Assembly: GCF_035668035.1 (NCBI RefSeq)
Contig: NZ_JAYMYJ010000029.1
Span: forward strand, 46,061 to 110,060
DNA from: Thiothrix phosphatis
Lineage (GTDB): Bacteria > Pseudomonadota > Gammaproteobacteria > Thiotrichales > Thiotrichaceae
Length of the DNA: 64,000 nucleotides
Direction: 5' to 3'
The notes beneath the pieces are model-generated. The model searched no databases, was not told the origin of the DNA, and saw only the letters and a program-made list of their open reading frames with translations. Shown piece by piece: positions 24,116 to 33,915 of the stretch; position 1 is the stretch's first letter, and every line of letters starts with the position of its first letter. The position numbers were made by a program, and so were the translations under genes.

Positions 24116-24551
24116 AATCCGCGTCACATTGCCACGCATACCCGGAGCCAGTAGATCAATGACGCGCAGAATCCTACAGGAAGGCGCGGAAGCCATGATA
24201 AATACTGCTCGCATTTCATTTGTCGATGCAAAGACGCCTGAAGGCGAGAAGTGGCCGACACTCTCTGAAGTTACAAAGAAGCGGCGCGGTTCTGGAGCAA
24301 AAACTCTGCGCGACACCGGCAGATTGATGAATAGCTTGCAGTCGCAAACTAACGGAGAAGTCGTAACGATTGGCAGCAACTTGATATACAGCAATATCCA
24401 TAACTACGGAGGGATGGCGGGACATGGAAGGAAAGTGAGAATTCCTCAGCGCCGTTTCTTGCCAGACCCGCGAAATCTTCCGCTCAGTCTGAGTGATGAG
24501 CTTAACGAGATAACCATCAAAAACCTCAAAAAATGGTGGTTGTTTTGGTAG
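24108..24551 (+). CDS. Mu gpG-like virion morphogenesis protein
   Basis: A 147-residue protein with GTG start 24108. It has the tail completion pattern LRDTGRLMNSLQ, IGSNLIYSNIHNYGG and IPQRRFL. It helps close the connector. Overlaps both neighbours by a few bases. Confidence 0.8.
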   Translation: MAEIRVTLPRIPGASRSMTRRILQEGAEAMINTARISFVDAKTPEGEKWPTLSEVTKKRRGSGAKTLRDTGRLMNSLQSQTNGEVVTIGSNLIYSNIHNYGGMAGHGRKVRIPQRRFLPDPRNLPLSLSDELNEITIKNLKKWWLFW

Positions 24552-24931
24552 CTAAAATAGCAGGCATTGAAGAAGCCATTGTTGAGGCGCTAAAAATGGA
24601 ATTGACGATAGCCCATGTTGAGGCATTTCCAGACCAGCCGCGTGATTACAACCTCATGCACAATAAAGGAGCTGTGCTGGTTGCATACAAGGGGCGTGAA
24701 AAAGAGCTTGTCTCTGATTGCGGGCTTGGTTGCAGTAATTATGAATTTGTTGTGTCGTTTTTATTTCGTAACCTGCGGGTGCGTGAAGGACATGCTGGTA
24801 TTTATGAGGCGCTTGAACTCGCTGAAGATGCATTGAACGGTATCGCAGAATTACAGAATGAGCGTTTTGTTAATTTCGACAACGGTGTTTGGGAATATTC
24901 CCAGCTCTACATGGTAAATAAAATAGGGTAA
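24533..24931 (+). CDS. Mu gp37-like protein
   Basis: A 132-residue protein of the DUF1834/gp37 type (GAVLVAYKGREK, VSFLFRNLRVREGHAGIY), usually found after gp36 and gpG-like genes and acting as a tail terminator. Confidence 0.75.
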   Translation: MVVVLVAKIAGIEEAIVEALKMELTIAHVEAFPDQPRDYNLMHNKGAVLVAYKGREKELVSDCGLGCSNYEFVVSFLFRNLRVREGHAGIYEALELAEDALNGIAELQNERFVNFDNGVWEYSQLYMVNKIG

Positions 24932-24936
24932 CAGCT

Positions 24937-25917
24937 ATGGCGATTTTGAAACTATCAGAAAAGAACAAGGTTCTGCATTTCCAGAAGGAAACAACCGAGG
25001 GTACTGCTATAGCCCAAACTGTATCAAGTGTTCTTTTGACGAAAGGTCTTTCAGCGGAAATCGGAAATGGAGACTCTCAGGTTGATGAATATGATGGCGT
25101 TTCAAGTCGTGATGCCCCAGTATCATCCGGGAATCTTCGCAATGCATTTAGTTTTGACCTGCCCGTAACTCTTTCAGGCACGGCTGGAACTGCTCCTGCA
25201 TTTGGCGGACTGTTACAGGCATGCGGATTTAAAGAAACTGTTACAGCCGGTTCAAAGGTTGCTTACACGCCAGAAGCATTGGCATCCATCAAAAGCGGTT
25301 CGGTTTTGATGAGGCGAGACACGGGGACTGGCTATGATCTGTGGTACGAAACAAAAGGCGCTAAAGGCGTTCTCGGTCTTGAGGTTAAAGCAGGACAGAG
25401 GCCAACATTCAAGGTAAAACTGACTGGTGACTATCTTGAACCAAGACGCTATCAAAACACGTCTGTCGCAGCCACCAACTACGGCACACAGAAAACGTAT
25501 GTGTGTGATACTGCAACCCCATCTAGCGTTGTACTTGCCAAGTTAAACGGAAACGACTTGTGCCTGGATTCGCTCTCAATCCCTAATCTATCTGGCCTTG
25601 ACCTGCAATATTACGCCTCCATGTGCAGCGGTTTTACAGTGGCAAATCCGGCCACGCCAGAGGCAACAATAACCGGCGTAATGCCAGACTGGCAGGGGAC
25701 TGGCGCATGGAATCCTTACCAGTACGCCAGGACTGACGGAGCCGTAAAGCGTTTTGTTTTTGAAATGGTTATCGGGTCAGTTGCAGGGCGAATCATTCGA
25801 CTTGTGTGTGACGAGGTGCAGCCAGTCAGCGCAAAAGACGCCAGCTTAAACGGCGGCGTTCTCGGCTATGAAATGGGCTTGCGCTTCCTGTCTCCGATAA
25901 CAATCGAATTCTCATAA
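24937..25917 (+). CDS. Tail tube protein
   Basis: A 326-residue protein in the tail-tube position, before the G/GT pair. Beta-rich with FSFDLPVTLSGTAG and repeated Gly/Thr turns, typical of siphophage major tail proteins. The 99 bp after it hold no gene that I can see. Confidence 0.7.
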   Translation: MAILKLSEKNKVLHFQKETTEGTAIAQTVSSVLLTKGLSAEIGNGDSQVDEYDGVSSRDAPVSSGNLRNAFSFDLPVTLSGTAGTAPAFGGLLQACGFKETVTAGSKVAYTPEALASIKSGSVLMRRDTGTGYDLWYETKGAKGVLGLEVKAGQRPTFKVKLTGDYLEPRRYQNTSVAATNYGTQKTYVCDTATPSSVVLAKLNGNDLCLDSLSIPNLSGLDLQYYASMCSGFTVANPATPEATITGVMPDWQGTGAWNPYQYARTDGAVKRFVFEMVIGSVAGRIIRLVCDEVQPVSAKDASLNGGVLGYEMGLRFLSPITIEFS

Positions 25918-26016
25918 TAATTTTCTGAGGCGTAACCACGGGCGTGATGATTCAGCAGCGCCGGACTGTGAATCTGTGGTATCCGGCATACTTCATCAAC
26001 CACTCAGGTATTTTCA

Positions 26017-26373
26017 ATGGCAATTGTACTTAAAGGCTCACAGCCAGAAATCAAAATAAAATTAACCGCTACTATGCCGGATTGCTCTGATTCATTCACG
26101 GCAGTTTACAAGCGCGGAACGAAAGATGATTTGAAGATAGAATTTGAAAAGGCCAATGCTGGAAAGCTAAAAGATGAAGAGTTTCTTAAAAAATGGCTGA
26201 TTCGCGTTGAAGACTTGATTGATGCGGAAACAGGAGAGTATGGGAAATATGATGCTGATGAAATACTACCTGTAATGATTCCGCATGTCCCATACATGAA
26301 GGCGCTAGTAAAAGGCGCATGGACTGCAATTGGAAACTACGCAGAACACGAAAACCAGCGCTTGGGAAACTAA
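26017..26373 (+). CDS. Tail assembly chaperone gpG
   Basis: A 118-residue protein between the tube and tape-measure genes, equivalent to lambda gpG. It ends at TAA 26371 directly after the slippery GGGAAAC, so a fraction of ribosomes should continue into the T domain. Confidence 0.75.
   Translation: MAIVLKGSQPEIKIKLTATMPDCSDSFTAVYKRGTKDDLKIEFEKANAGKLKDEEFLKKWLIRVEDLIDAETGEYGKYDADEILPVMIPHVPYMKALVKGAWTAIGNYAEHENQRLGN
26364..26370 (+). promoter_or_regulatory. -1 ribosomal slippery site GGGAAAC
   Basis: The heptamer reads G GGA AAC in the gpG frame, followed at once by TAA. Lambda uses GGGAAAG at the equivalent place. Slipping back one base gives CTA ATA GAT, matching the start of the downstream open frame. 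Confidence 0.75.
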
Positions 26374-26732
26374 TAGATTCGGGTTATCTTTGGGCTGGAG
26401 GCGGTGACGCGAATGTTGTCGACTTTGAGATAATCCGCGAATTGAGAGAACTTGGCCTGCATGAACAAGCTGATGCGCTATCAGGGGAATCGCAACAAAA
26501 CATTCATCATGTTTGGCCTGAAAACTGGCAAGCCTGGGAGTGCTTTTACGTGTTATCTGATCAATGGATTATCGCACCGATGGGTGGAGTAATCGGATTG
26601 AATGGAGTGGCTATTATGCAATATCTAGGCATGTCAGGGGTGGTAGGCAATGACGCCATGAATATTTATTCTGACGTGCGTCTAATTGCATCTGGCGCAA
26701 TCAAAGCATGGCGTGAAAATGCAAAGGCTTAA
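26370..26732 (+). CDS. T extension of gpGT (made by -1 frameshift)
   Basis: About 120 codons in the -1 frame after the slippery site, beginning LIDSGYLWAGGG and ending three bases before the tape measure gene. The frame has no well-placed ribosome site of its own; the fusion product would be about 238 residues. gpG and gpGT coat the tape measure during tail assembly. Confidence 0.7.
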   Translation, partial: LIDSGYLWAGGGDANVVDFEIIRELRELGLHEQADALSGESQQNIHHVWPENWQAWECFYVLSDQWIIAPMGGVIGLNGVAIMQYLGMSGVVGNDAMNIYSDVRLIASGAIKAWRENAKA

Positions 26733-26735
26733 TGG

Positions 26736-29700
26736 ATGTCAGGCTCAAACCTAATAATAAAACTTAAGCTCTTGCTTGAAAGCGATGAGCTACAAAGAGG
26801 GCTTGATTCAGGAAAAACAGCGCTTAAACAATTTGCCGCCGCCGCCGCATCAGCCGGGACGGCATTAGGCGCTGTAGAAGCAACAACAAGCCTGCTTGAA
26901 CTGAACAGAGAGCTAAACATACTCTCTCAATCCATGAACATAACCCGCGATGCGCTGCAAACGTGGCAAATCGCAGGACAGTCTGTTGGGATTGAAGCAG
27001 ACAAGATGTCCGACATCTTCAAAGACGTAAACGACAAGCTAGGTGACTTTGCAAGCACTGGCGGAGGCGAAGCCGTTGACCTGATCAAACGCCTAAAACT
27101 CAACATCAATGACCTGATCGCAATGTCGCCGGATCAGGCTTTGCTTGCCATTGCTGACGCGATGGAAAAGACAAAGGACATGTCTACAGCAGAGAAAACA
27201 TTCCTGCTGGAATCACTTGCTGATGATGCCAGTCGACTGTTGCCACTGCTTGAAGATGGGGCGGCAAAGCTGGATGCAATCAAGGAACGGGCAAGCACCA
27301 ATCTTGTCATCATCACCGACGAACAGAAAGCCATTCTTGACGAAGCAAACGCCAAAATGGCCGAAATTGGCACGAGCCTAGATGGCCTGTCACATCAAGC
27401 CGGGACAGCCGGGGCGATGCTGATTAATGCGTTCGGTGATTCATTCGCTGATGCAATTGATCAGTCTGCGTTGCTCATGCAGGATTTGCCTGATATTGCG
27501 GCTCAAACAATGGATGATGTTGCCGCATCATGGGCGTATGGGGCGCAGGACGCAGGTGAAGAACTGGCAGCGATTGCCGAATTCAGTGAAATATACTTCG
27601 GGTATGTCGGGCAATATGCCATGCAGGCGCTTGATGTTACGCGCATGGCGTTTACATACATGCCTGTGTACGCAAAGGCTGGATATGACACTGCTGTTGC
27701 GTATTCTGAAATGTACTTGCATTCAAGCTCTGCAATGTGGGAAGACTTCAGGGCAGCTTCAAATTTTGCGTTCGCCGCACTCTTGCAGTATGCAAAAGCT
27801 GGGTTTGTCGGGATGGCGAGCGCAGGCAGTGCGGCAGTTGCATTCCTGATTGACAAGCTGGCGACATTCGCGCAATCCGCAGCAGCTACATTTTCCGCAA
27901 TGTCTGATGTACCTGGATTTGACGCAATGGCTAACGGAGCCGCATCCGTAGCTGGCAAACTGGCAGGAATGGCAGATTCAGCCCGCAATGCTGGCGGCGC
28001 TGTTGCGGATGCGTTTGATGGTGCAATTGCCAATCTGAAAGCGTCAGGAGAAGCAGCGCAGCAGTCTGCTGCAATGCACCGGCAGCTTGCTATTGAAGCC
28101 CGCGACACCGGGCAGGCGGCAATTGAAGCTGCTGGCAAATTCATTACTCAAAAAGAAGCACAACGAGCCATCAATGCACAGATCAGGGAAGAAAACCAGG
28201 AGTTGGGCGGGCTTGCCAATGGCCTAAAAACATCAGGCGATGCGGCGAAAAAATTCCACGTCAATCAGGACGCAGTGAACAAGGCGCTCAATGGAGGAGC
28301 CAGCGGCGCGAAGGCTGCGAAAGCTGCAAAATCTGAACTTGAAAAGCAGACGGACAAGCTTGCAAAAGCTTACGCGGATGAACTGCAAAACCTGCAACTG
28401 AAAAACAAGGAACTGACACAGACTGGGGAAGAATATTACCGATCAACGCTGGAAGCCAAGAATTTCACTCAGGCAATGCAGGATGAAGCGGGGGCGCTCC
28501 ATTACTCCAATACCCTACTTGATGCCAGAAAGAAGCTCACACAAGAGTCAAATGCGGTCAAGTTGAATCCATTGGAGCAGTACAAGGCCGACCTGAAAGA
28601 GTCAGGCATGACTGCCAGCGACATTGCAGAGCTTGCCACTGAAAAGCAGGCAGTCATCCAAGCAAAGATCACGGCGGAACTCGAAAAGCAGCGCAAGAAA
28701 GCTGAACTTACAAAAGACGAATACGCGGAATGGGAAGTATTACAGGAAGGTGTTACTGCCGAATTTGCACGGCAGGCCGCTGCATCATCCAAGCTCACAG
28801 ATGAAATTGAGAAACAACGCAAGCTTGCCGAGGAACTCAATGATGCACTGGTTAACGCCTTTGTTGATGCGGCGGAATCTGGCTTCAAATCATTCGACTC
28901 CCTGAAAGATTACTTTGAAAAGTCGTTCTCTGACCTAGTGATCAATCCAGCCGTCAATGGCGTTTTTGATGACATCAAAACAGGAAATAACCCTTGGACT
29001 GGCTTGCAGCAGCAGTTTTCAAGCATGTACAGCACTATGCAGGCAGGTGGATTGCAGGGCGCAAGCGTGGCGGGCGGTGCCGCTGGATATTTATCTGGAT
29101 TGCTTGGCGGAAACGAGTCTCAGCAGATCGGCGCAACTATCGGTGGTGCCGCTGGTAATTACTTTGCAGCAGCATTGAGCGTTACCGGGCCTGTTGGCGC
29201 TGCAATCGGCGCACTTGCCGGTCACTTTGCTGGATCGCTTTTCAAGGATGACGATTCCGCCAGGGCTTATTTCACTGGTGGAAATCCAACCGACGGATAC
29301 GCATTCACGGATAGAGGGAAAACGCTCTATGCATCATCTGCGCTCGGTACGTTCGGTTTTCAAGCTCACGGAACGCACGATCTTGGCGAGCAGGGGGAAA
29401 ATCAGCTTGAGGCATTCGTCAAGAAAATGGCAGCGATTGACGACGCACTGGCTAAGTTCATGCCTGAATCAGAAGTGCAGCGCATCAGGAATGAGTTACA
29501 GAGCTACCAAAAAACAGGGTTGGATTTCGACGGCCTATTCAAGGAACGCCTGACGATCATCACATCCGGTTTGTCCATCGCAATGCGTGGGCTTATCGAC
29601 TACAGCCAGGACGCCGACGGCATCATCAGCCAGATCGACGCGCTGATTACGATACAGGAGCAAGCAGTACCGGCATTGCGTGATATGGGGTTGCAGATCG

Positions 29701-31583
29701 GCAATACCGAGGATGCAGCACTGCAAGCCGCTGCTGGGTTGGTTGAGGCCGCTGGCGGTCTGCAATCACTCACCAGTATCAGCGCCACGTATTACGATGC
29801 GGTTTACTCTGAAGCAGAGCAAAAGCTTATCGCCATTGAAAAGGCGCGTGAAGCAGTCAACGCCTTTAATGCGGCAAACAACGCACAAGTCTATAGCCTG
29901 TCATCGCTTCGCGCCTACATTGAGGGACTTGACCAGTCGACAGCCGCCAATCGCTCGGCGGCAATACAGGCAATGCAGCTTGCTGATGAACTAAAGACAC
30001 TTGAAGCGCTTCAATTTGCAAACACAGAACTCGGAAAGTCGGCAGTTGCGGCAGCCAATGATGTAAGCGACCTGCAAGACAAACTTGACTTTTTGCAAGG
30101 TATCCAAGACCAGCTAGACGAATTTGACAGTAACCCGACCGAGGTGGCGTTACGCAATATCCAGCGAAACTTTGAAAAGCTTACCGCAGAAGGGCAAAAG
30201 CTTGGCGCGTCAGAATCTGAGCTGCTTGCGGTCAGGGAGCTGGCCGACAAACAAACTGCTGCTCTTGCCAGCGGGTTGCGGAATGAGATAGCAAGCCTGA
30301 ACAGTGACCTGTTTGGACTTGATTACACCAGCCAGATCAACAGCCTGAAAGACCTGCTTCAGACTGAAAACGACAGGATTGCAGAGCTACAGGCGGCAGC
30401 GCAGGAGCGTTACCAGCAAGACCTTTCCAATTACGAGGCAATGCAGGCGCTTGCTGGTGGTATTGGCGACTATCTTGATAGCCTGAAACTGTCCAACTTG
30501 TCGACCAATACACCAGTGCAACTACTGGAAGAAGCTGCACAGCAGTATGCTGACACGTTGCGCCAGGCTCAGGCCGGGGATAATGAAGCGGCTGGCAAGT
30601 ATCAAGGCTCTCTGCAAGCCTACTTGCAGCAGGCGCAGAGCTACTACGGAAACAGCAACCAGTATCAGGAAATTTTCAATCAAGCCACTGCTGAGGCTGA
30701 ACGGCTGCAAGCGCAACTAGGAAACGCCAGCAAACCGATTGTACCGGCAGATATTCAGAGCCTTGTTTCCCGCAATCTTGAACGTCAAATTGAACTGCTT
30801 GAGCAACAGGCCGAGTACGAAAGAAAACAGAATATTGCCTCCGAGATCAAGGACAAGCTTGCCCAGTTGTCACTTGCGACTGGCGAAGACATTGATGCCC
30901 TTGCAAACGAACTGGGGATTTCTCTTTCCAGTGTAGAGGCTGCTATCAACGGAAAGCCTGTTGCAGAGACAGCAGGGAAAGCGACTGGCAGTAGTATTGC
31001 AACACAGATCGCAACCGGCTCTACAACGGCAGTAGCCAGCACCGCAACAACTGGCGTCAGGTTCCAGACTCAGGCTGCGCTATTCAACGCGGTTAAGTCG
31101 GCAGGACAGAGCGTAAACAAGATCGCTGACATAAAGGACGTTCCAGGGCTTGCGAAAGCGCTTGGCATGACCGCCGACGAACTGAGGAAAAATCTGCAAT
31201 TCCTGGCACCGTGGCTTGCCCAACAGTGGGAAAGCTACGGCACCGGCAGTGACTACATCACTCATGATCAGCAAGCAACAGTACACAAGGGGGAAATCAT
31301 CATGACCCCAACTCAGTCCGGCAGTGTCCGCAACAATATTGTTGCCGCCATGCAGTCGCTTTCCCGTATTCAGAACACTGGGACTGAACGGGACGGGATA
31401 CTTGAAGAGCTGCGCGGCCTGCGGGCGGATAATCAAAAACTGGCAACTGAAGTTCAGGCATTGCGTGTGCAAGTTGCGCAGTATTCGTCAATTGCAGAGA
31501 AACAGAGGGATGCGCAGATCGCCGAAATCACAACGCAGCGCAGGGATAATGAGAGAAAAACTGCAATGCGTGGGCGTGTGTAA
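26736..31583 (+). CDS. Tape measure protein
   Basis: A 1615-residue protein, the largest in the window, rich in Ala, Gln and long coiled coils, with hydrophobic Gly/Ala segments around residues 200-420 and 770-830 that may insert in membrane during DNA entry. At about 0.15 nm per residue (the usual siphophage ratio) the tail would be roughly 240 nm. Confidence 0.88.
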   Translation: MSGSNLIIKLKLLLESDELQRGLDSGKTALKQFAAAAASAGTALGAVEATTSLLELNRELNILSQSMNITRDALQTWQIAGQSVGIEADKMSDIFKDVNDKLGDFASTGGGEAVDLIKRLKLNINDLIAMSPDQALLAIADAMEKTKDMSTAEKTFLLESLADDASRLLPLLEDGAAKLDAIKERASTNLVIITDEQKAILDEANAKMAEIGTSLDGLSHQAGTAGAMLINAFGDSFADAIDQSALLMQDLPDIAAQTMDDVAASWAYGAQDAGEELAAIAEFSEIYFGYVGQYAMQALDVTRMAFTYMPVYAKAGYDTAVAYSEMYLHSSSAMWEDFRAASNFAFAALLQYAKAGFVGMASAGSAAVAFLIDKLATFAQSAAATFSAMSDVPGFDAMANGAASVAGKLAGMADSARNAGGAVADAFDGAIANLKASGEAAQQSAAMHRQLAIEARDTGQAAIEAAGKFITQKEAQRAINAQIREENQELGGLANGLKTSGDAAKKFHVNQDAVNKALNGGASGAKAAKAAKSELEKQTDKLAKAYADELQNLQLKNKELTQTGEEYYRSTLEAKNFTQAMQDEAGALHYSNTLLDARKKLTQESNAVKLNPLEQYKADLKESGMTASDIAELATEKQAVIQAKITAELEKQRKKAELTKDEYAEWEVLQEGVTAEFARQAAASSKLTDEIEKQRKLAEELNDALVNAFVDAAESGFKSFDSLKDYFEKSFSDLVINPAVNGVFDDIKTGNNPWTGLQQQFSSMYSTMQAGGLQGASVAGGAAGYLSGLLGGNESQQIGATIGGAAGNYFAAALSVTGPVGAAIGALAGHFAGSLFKDDDSARAYFTGGNPTDGYAFTDRGKTLYASSALGTFGFQAHGTHDLGEQGENQLEAFVKKMAAIDDALAKFMPESEVQRIRNELQSYQKTGLDFDGLFKERLTIITSGLSIAMRGLIDYSQDADGIISQIDALITIQEQAVPALRDMGLQIGNTEDAALQAAAGLVEAAGGLQSLTSISATYYDAVYSEAEQKLIAIEKAREAVNAFNAANNAQVYSLSSLRAYIEGLDQSTAANRSAAIQAMQLADELKTLEALQFANTELGKSAVAAANDVSDLQDKLDFLQGIQDQLDEFDSNPTEVALRNIQRNFEKLTAEGQKLGASESELLAVRELADKQTAALASGLRNEIASLNSDLFGLDYTSQINSLKDLLQTENDRIAELQAAAQERYQQDLSNYEAMQALAGGIGDYLDSLKLSNLSTNTPVQLLEEAAQQYADTLRQAQAGDNEAAGKYQGSLQAYLQQAQSYYGNSNQYQEIFNQATAEAERLQAQLGNASKPIVPADIQSLVSRNLERQIELLEQQAEYERKQNIASEIKDKLAQLSLATGEDIDALANELGISLSSVEAAINGKPVAETAGKATGSSIATQIATGSTTAVASTATTGVRFQTQAALFNAVKSAGQSVNKIADIKDVPGLAKALGMTADELRKNLQFLAPWLAQQWESYGTGSDYITHDQQATVHKGEIIMTPTQSGSVRNNIVAAMQSLSRIQNTGTERDGILEELRGLRADNQKLATEVQALRVQVAQYSSIAEKQRDAQIAEITTQRRDNERKTAMRGRV

Positions 31584-32939
31584 ATGGCGACTCCATCAAC
31601 CGCTTCCGAATACCAAGCATGGATTTCAGACCCATCAAATGCGGCATACCGGGTGCTGTGCTTGTCCATGTACGATTCATCAGGCCATGCCATAACACTG
31701 GCTGACCGACCTTTTGTAGGTGGAATAAACGGCTCAACACCGTTTGATGACTGGATAATTGATCTGCCAACCTGGGAAGTTCGGATTGATGATGTCGTTG
31801 CAGGAGGTGCATTCTCGGCAGTCAATCCGGCTGATGAAACATGGCACGGCTACACTTTCAAAGATTTCTTTATTGACATCTATGGCGGCGATACACGATG
31901 GCCTTTCTCGGCATTTGTTAATTTGTTCTCTGGCGTTATCAACGATGCCCGTCCTATGCGTGACGTATGGAAATTCCAGTTTCGCAGTATTGCGCATTTA
32001 CTGGATATGCCGATTAGGGCTGGTACGCTTGCGGGTAAAAACGTCTGCATTGGTAAGTGTTTCAATGTCTCGCCTCGCCTGATTAACGCCTCAACGCTTC
32101 AATTCGAGGCGGCTGGAAACGGTTACAACCTGCTTACTGTGCGTAATGGCGGCGTTGACATCACAGGAAACGCAACGCAGGCAGCAACAGCAGGAACTTT
32201 TACCCTGAATTTAAGCCCTGATCGTGAAGTAACCGCCGATGTGACGAATACAACGACACAGACAGTGGCATCGGCGGCAAGCTGGCTGTGCAATCAGGCT
32301 GCGGTAACGTGGGGAGGATTTGCTGGCGCAAGCGTTGCGCGGCAGAACTCAGTAATTGGTCAGTACATAACCGGCGATGAAACCTATCTGGATGTGCTTG
32401 AAGTGCTGGCAAGGTCGGTAAACTGTCACCTGATCTTTACCGCCAACGCAGTGAAAATGGCTTATCTTGACACTGCGGCCACGATAACAATCGGCATGGA
32501 TGACACCATAGACGGCAGTATTGAGCATGTAGAAACGGTAACGCCTGCGTCGGTCGTCTCTGTTGGGTATAAGCCTTGCTGGACGGTTCAGGACATCGGC
32601 AGCCTTGCCGGTATCGCACAGCCTAACGGCGGGCAGTACGCGGCCAGTGAAATCGTTACATCGCTTGACGCCACGGCAGGACGCGTAAACCAGCCAGACC
32701 ACAGAAGCACCGCCCTATATAACTACTCAGACGCTGGCCGAGAACTTGGAAGGTTATGGGAGCGCAGGACGCTACAGCGTGAAATATGGCGCATGGATAT
32801 TCATTCCATTGGTGGGCTGTTACAGATCGGGCAGCGGGTGGACTTCACCGGGCATGACGACCTGCCTTTCAACGGCGCGAACATCATCAGCATGACCCAG
32901 CGCAATGCAACAATAACCACAATTGAGGTGATGACATGA
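31584..32939 (+). CDS. Distal tail/hub protein
   Basis: A 451-residue protein following the tape measure. It has the layout of DUF2163/gp27-like hub or distal-tail proteins: N-terminal beta domain, a conserved FRSIAHLLDMPI, and a cysteine-containing VCIGKCFNVSP turn. Overlaps the next gene by four bases. Confidence 0.6.
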   Translation: MATPSTASEYQAWISDPSNAAYRVLCLSMYDSSGHAITLADRPFVGGINGSTPFDDWIIDLPTWEVRIDDVVAGGAFSAVNPADETWHGYTFKDFFIDIYGGDTRWPFSAFVNLFSGVINDARPMRDVWKFQFRSIAHLLDMPIRAGTLAGKNVCIGKCFNVSPRLINASTLQFEAAGNGYNLLTVRNGGVDITGNATQAATAGTFTLNLSPDREVTADVTNTTTQTVASAASWLCNQAAVTWGGFAGASVARQNSVIGQYITGDETYLDVLEVLARSVNCHLIFTANAVKMAYLDTAATITIGMDDTIDGSIEHVETVTPASVVSVGYKPCWTVQDIGSLAGIAQPNGGQYAASEIVTSLDATAGRVNQPDHRSTALYNYSDAGRELGRLWERRTLQREIWRMDIHSIGGLLQIGQRVDFTGHDDLPFNGANIISMTQRNATITTIEVMT

Positions 32940-33739
32940 GCAATTGCCCGGTAATCGCCGGAACCAACAGTGTTGGCCTTTTTTCCCTATCAGTGGTCGG
33001 AGGTAACATCACCAGCACGCTCCCATTGGACAACCTGAAAAATCCATGGAGAGGAAGGCCAGCGCGGATTACAACCACAGCAACCACAGTGGAAATCAAA
33101 GGCACATCCCCTAGTGCCATTACATGCAGCCTGCTGGCGCTGGTTGGTCATGATCTTGGCTATTACCGGCAGATTACCGTCAAACTGTACTCAGGCCAGA
33201 ATCAGACCGGAACACTGCTTTACAATAGCGGTGCAATGCAGAGTAATCGGGGTGATGGAACTTCAATTGGGGATGCCTCTGATTTATGGGTGTACTTTCC
33301 CGCTGTCACATGCTTCTCGTTCACCATCACCATTACCGGGGTTCCAGTCGGTGGCCTGATCAATATCCAGCACATGATTCTTGATAATGCCCTGCAACTG
33401 GCTAGAGGTTTTGATTCACGGGCGCTCAGTTTCCGGTTTTTTGAGCGGGCGAAACTGCTTACTACCTCGGCAGGTTCCGGTATCCCGGAAAACGGTCAAA
33501 AGCGTATCAGGGAATTTACATGGACATTCCCAGCACTTGACGCAACAGACCGTATGTTGCTTGAAATGCTGGAAGTCGCCAGCACCGGGCAACTGTTCTA
33601 CGTTGTTTCATTCCCGGAAGGCAGCAGCAGGGAAAAGCTTCTGCTTGCGATGATGTGCAGGCTGCAAGGCGACGTTGTTTATCACAGCACCGGGCGCGGG
33701 GCGAACAACGCGGTTACGCTGGCGTTTCGTGAGGCTTGA
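32936..33739 (+). CDS. Tail tip protein
   Basis: A 267-residue beta-rich protein, last phage gene before the att region. No enzymatic motif. It may be the receptor-binding or tip protein, as no long fibre gene follows. Confidence 0.5.
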   Translation: MSNCPVIAGTNSVGLFSLSVVGGNITSTLPLDNLKNPWRGRPARITTTATTVEIKGTSPSAITCSLLALVGHDLGYYRQITVKLYSGQNQTGTLLYNSGAMQSNRGDGTSIGDASDLWVYFPAVTCFSFTITITGVPVGGLINIQHMILDNALQLARGFDSRALSFRFFERAKLLTTSAGSGIPENGQKRIREFTWTFPALDATDRMLLEMLEVASTGQLFYVVSFPEGSSREKLLLAMMCRLQGDVVYHSTGRGANNAVTLAFREA

Positions 33740-33802
33740 TGCTGTCATAATGTTGTCATTACACTGGCCATTTATGACAATTACAGACAATGCAGGTAAA
33801 AG

Positions 33803-33838
33803 AAAAGCCTTATAACTCAGTGAATTATAAGGCTTTAT
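33803..33838. terminator. Intrinsic terminator at prophage right end
   Basis: AAAGCCTTATAA and TTATAAGGCTTT form a 12-bp stem, followed by TATTT. It ends the late transcript two bases before the ssrA-like att sequence. Confidence 0.7.
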
Positions 33839-33862
33839 TTGGTGGGGCGGCGACTATTGAAC
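33839..33862. other. Candidate left attachment site (ssrA 3'-end-like)
   Basis: TTGGTGG-GGCGGCG, then ATTGAAC, aligns with the ssrA 3' end at 45402-45424 (TTGGTGGAGGCGGCG...ATTGAAC) with one deleted base and three mismatches. As it is not identical, it may be a diverged att core or come from another host's ssrA. Confidence 0.45.
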
Positions 33863-33915
33863 TTTTTATGTAAATTACTGTTATAAAAAGATATTAACAC
33901 CAAATGTTTTTCACT

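Larger units (their letters stand above)
1..33840. mobile_element. Prophage (siphovirus type), left end outside window
   Basis: Contiguous phage modules run in the order regulation, replication, recombination, lysis, packaging, head and tail. The head combines a Mu gp29-like portal and Mu F-like protein with a lambda-like decoration/capsid pair; the tail is of the long non-contractile type (tube, G/GT frameshift, tape measure). No integrase lies inside this stretch, so the left end must be beyond base 1. The right boundary is placed at the ssrA-3'-like sequence near 33840, just after a terminator. Five identical operator-promoters occur only within this region. Confidence 0.85.

Noticed and set aside
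25918..26016. tRNA-like sequence (CTGAG / CTCAG ends and a GTG anticodon-like loop)
   Set aside because: D-arm and T-arm do not fold and the T-loop sequence is missing, so I do not call a tRNA.
27503..28144. Leftward open frame of 213 codons in the tape measure gene
   Set aside because: Low-complexity Ala/Ser translation mirrored from the Ala-rich tape measure coding strand.
33839..33862. Complete tRNA or second tmRNA gene
   Set aside because: Only the 3'-end-like part is present; nothing resembling a 5' half lies within reach.
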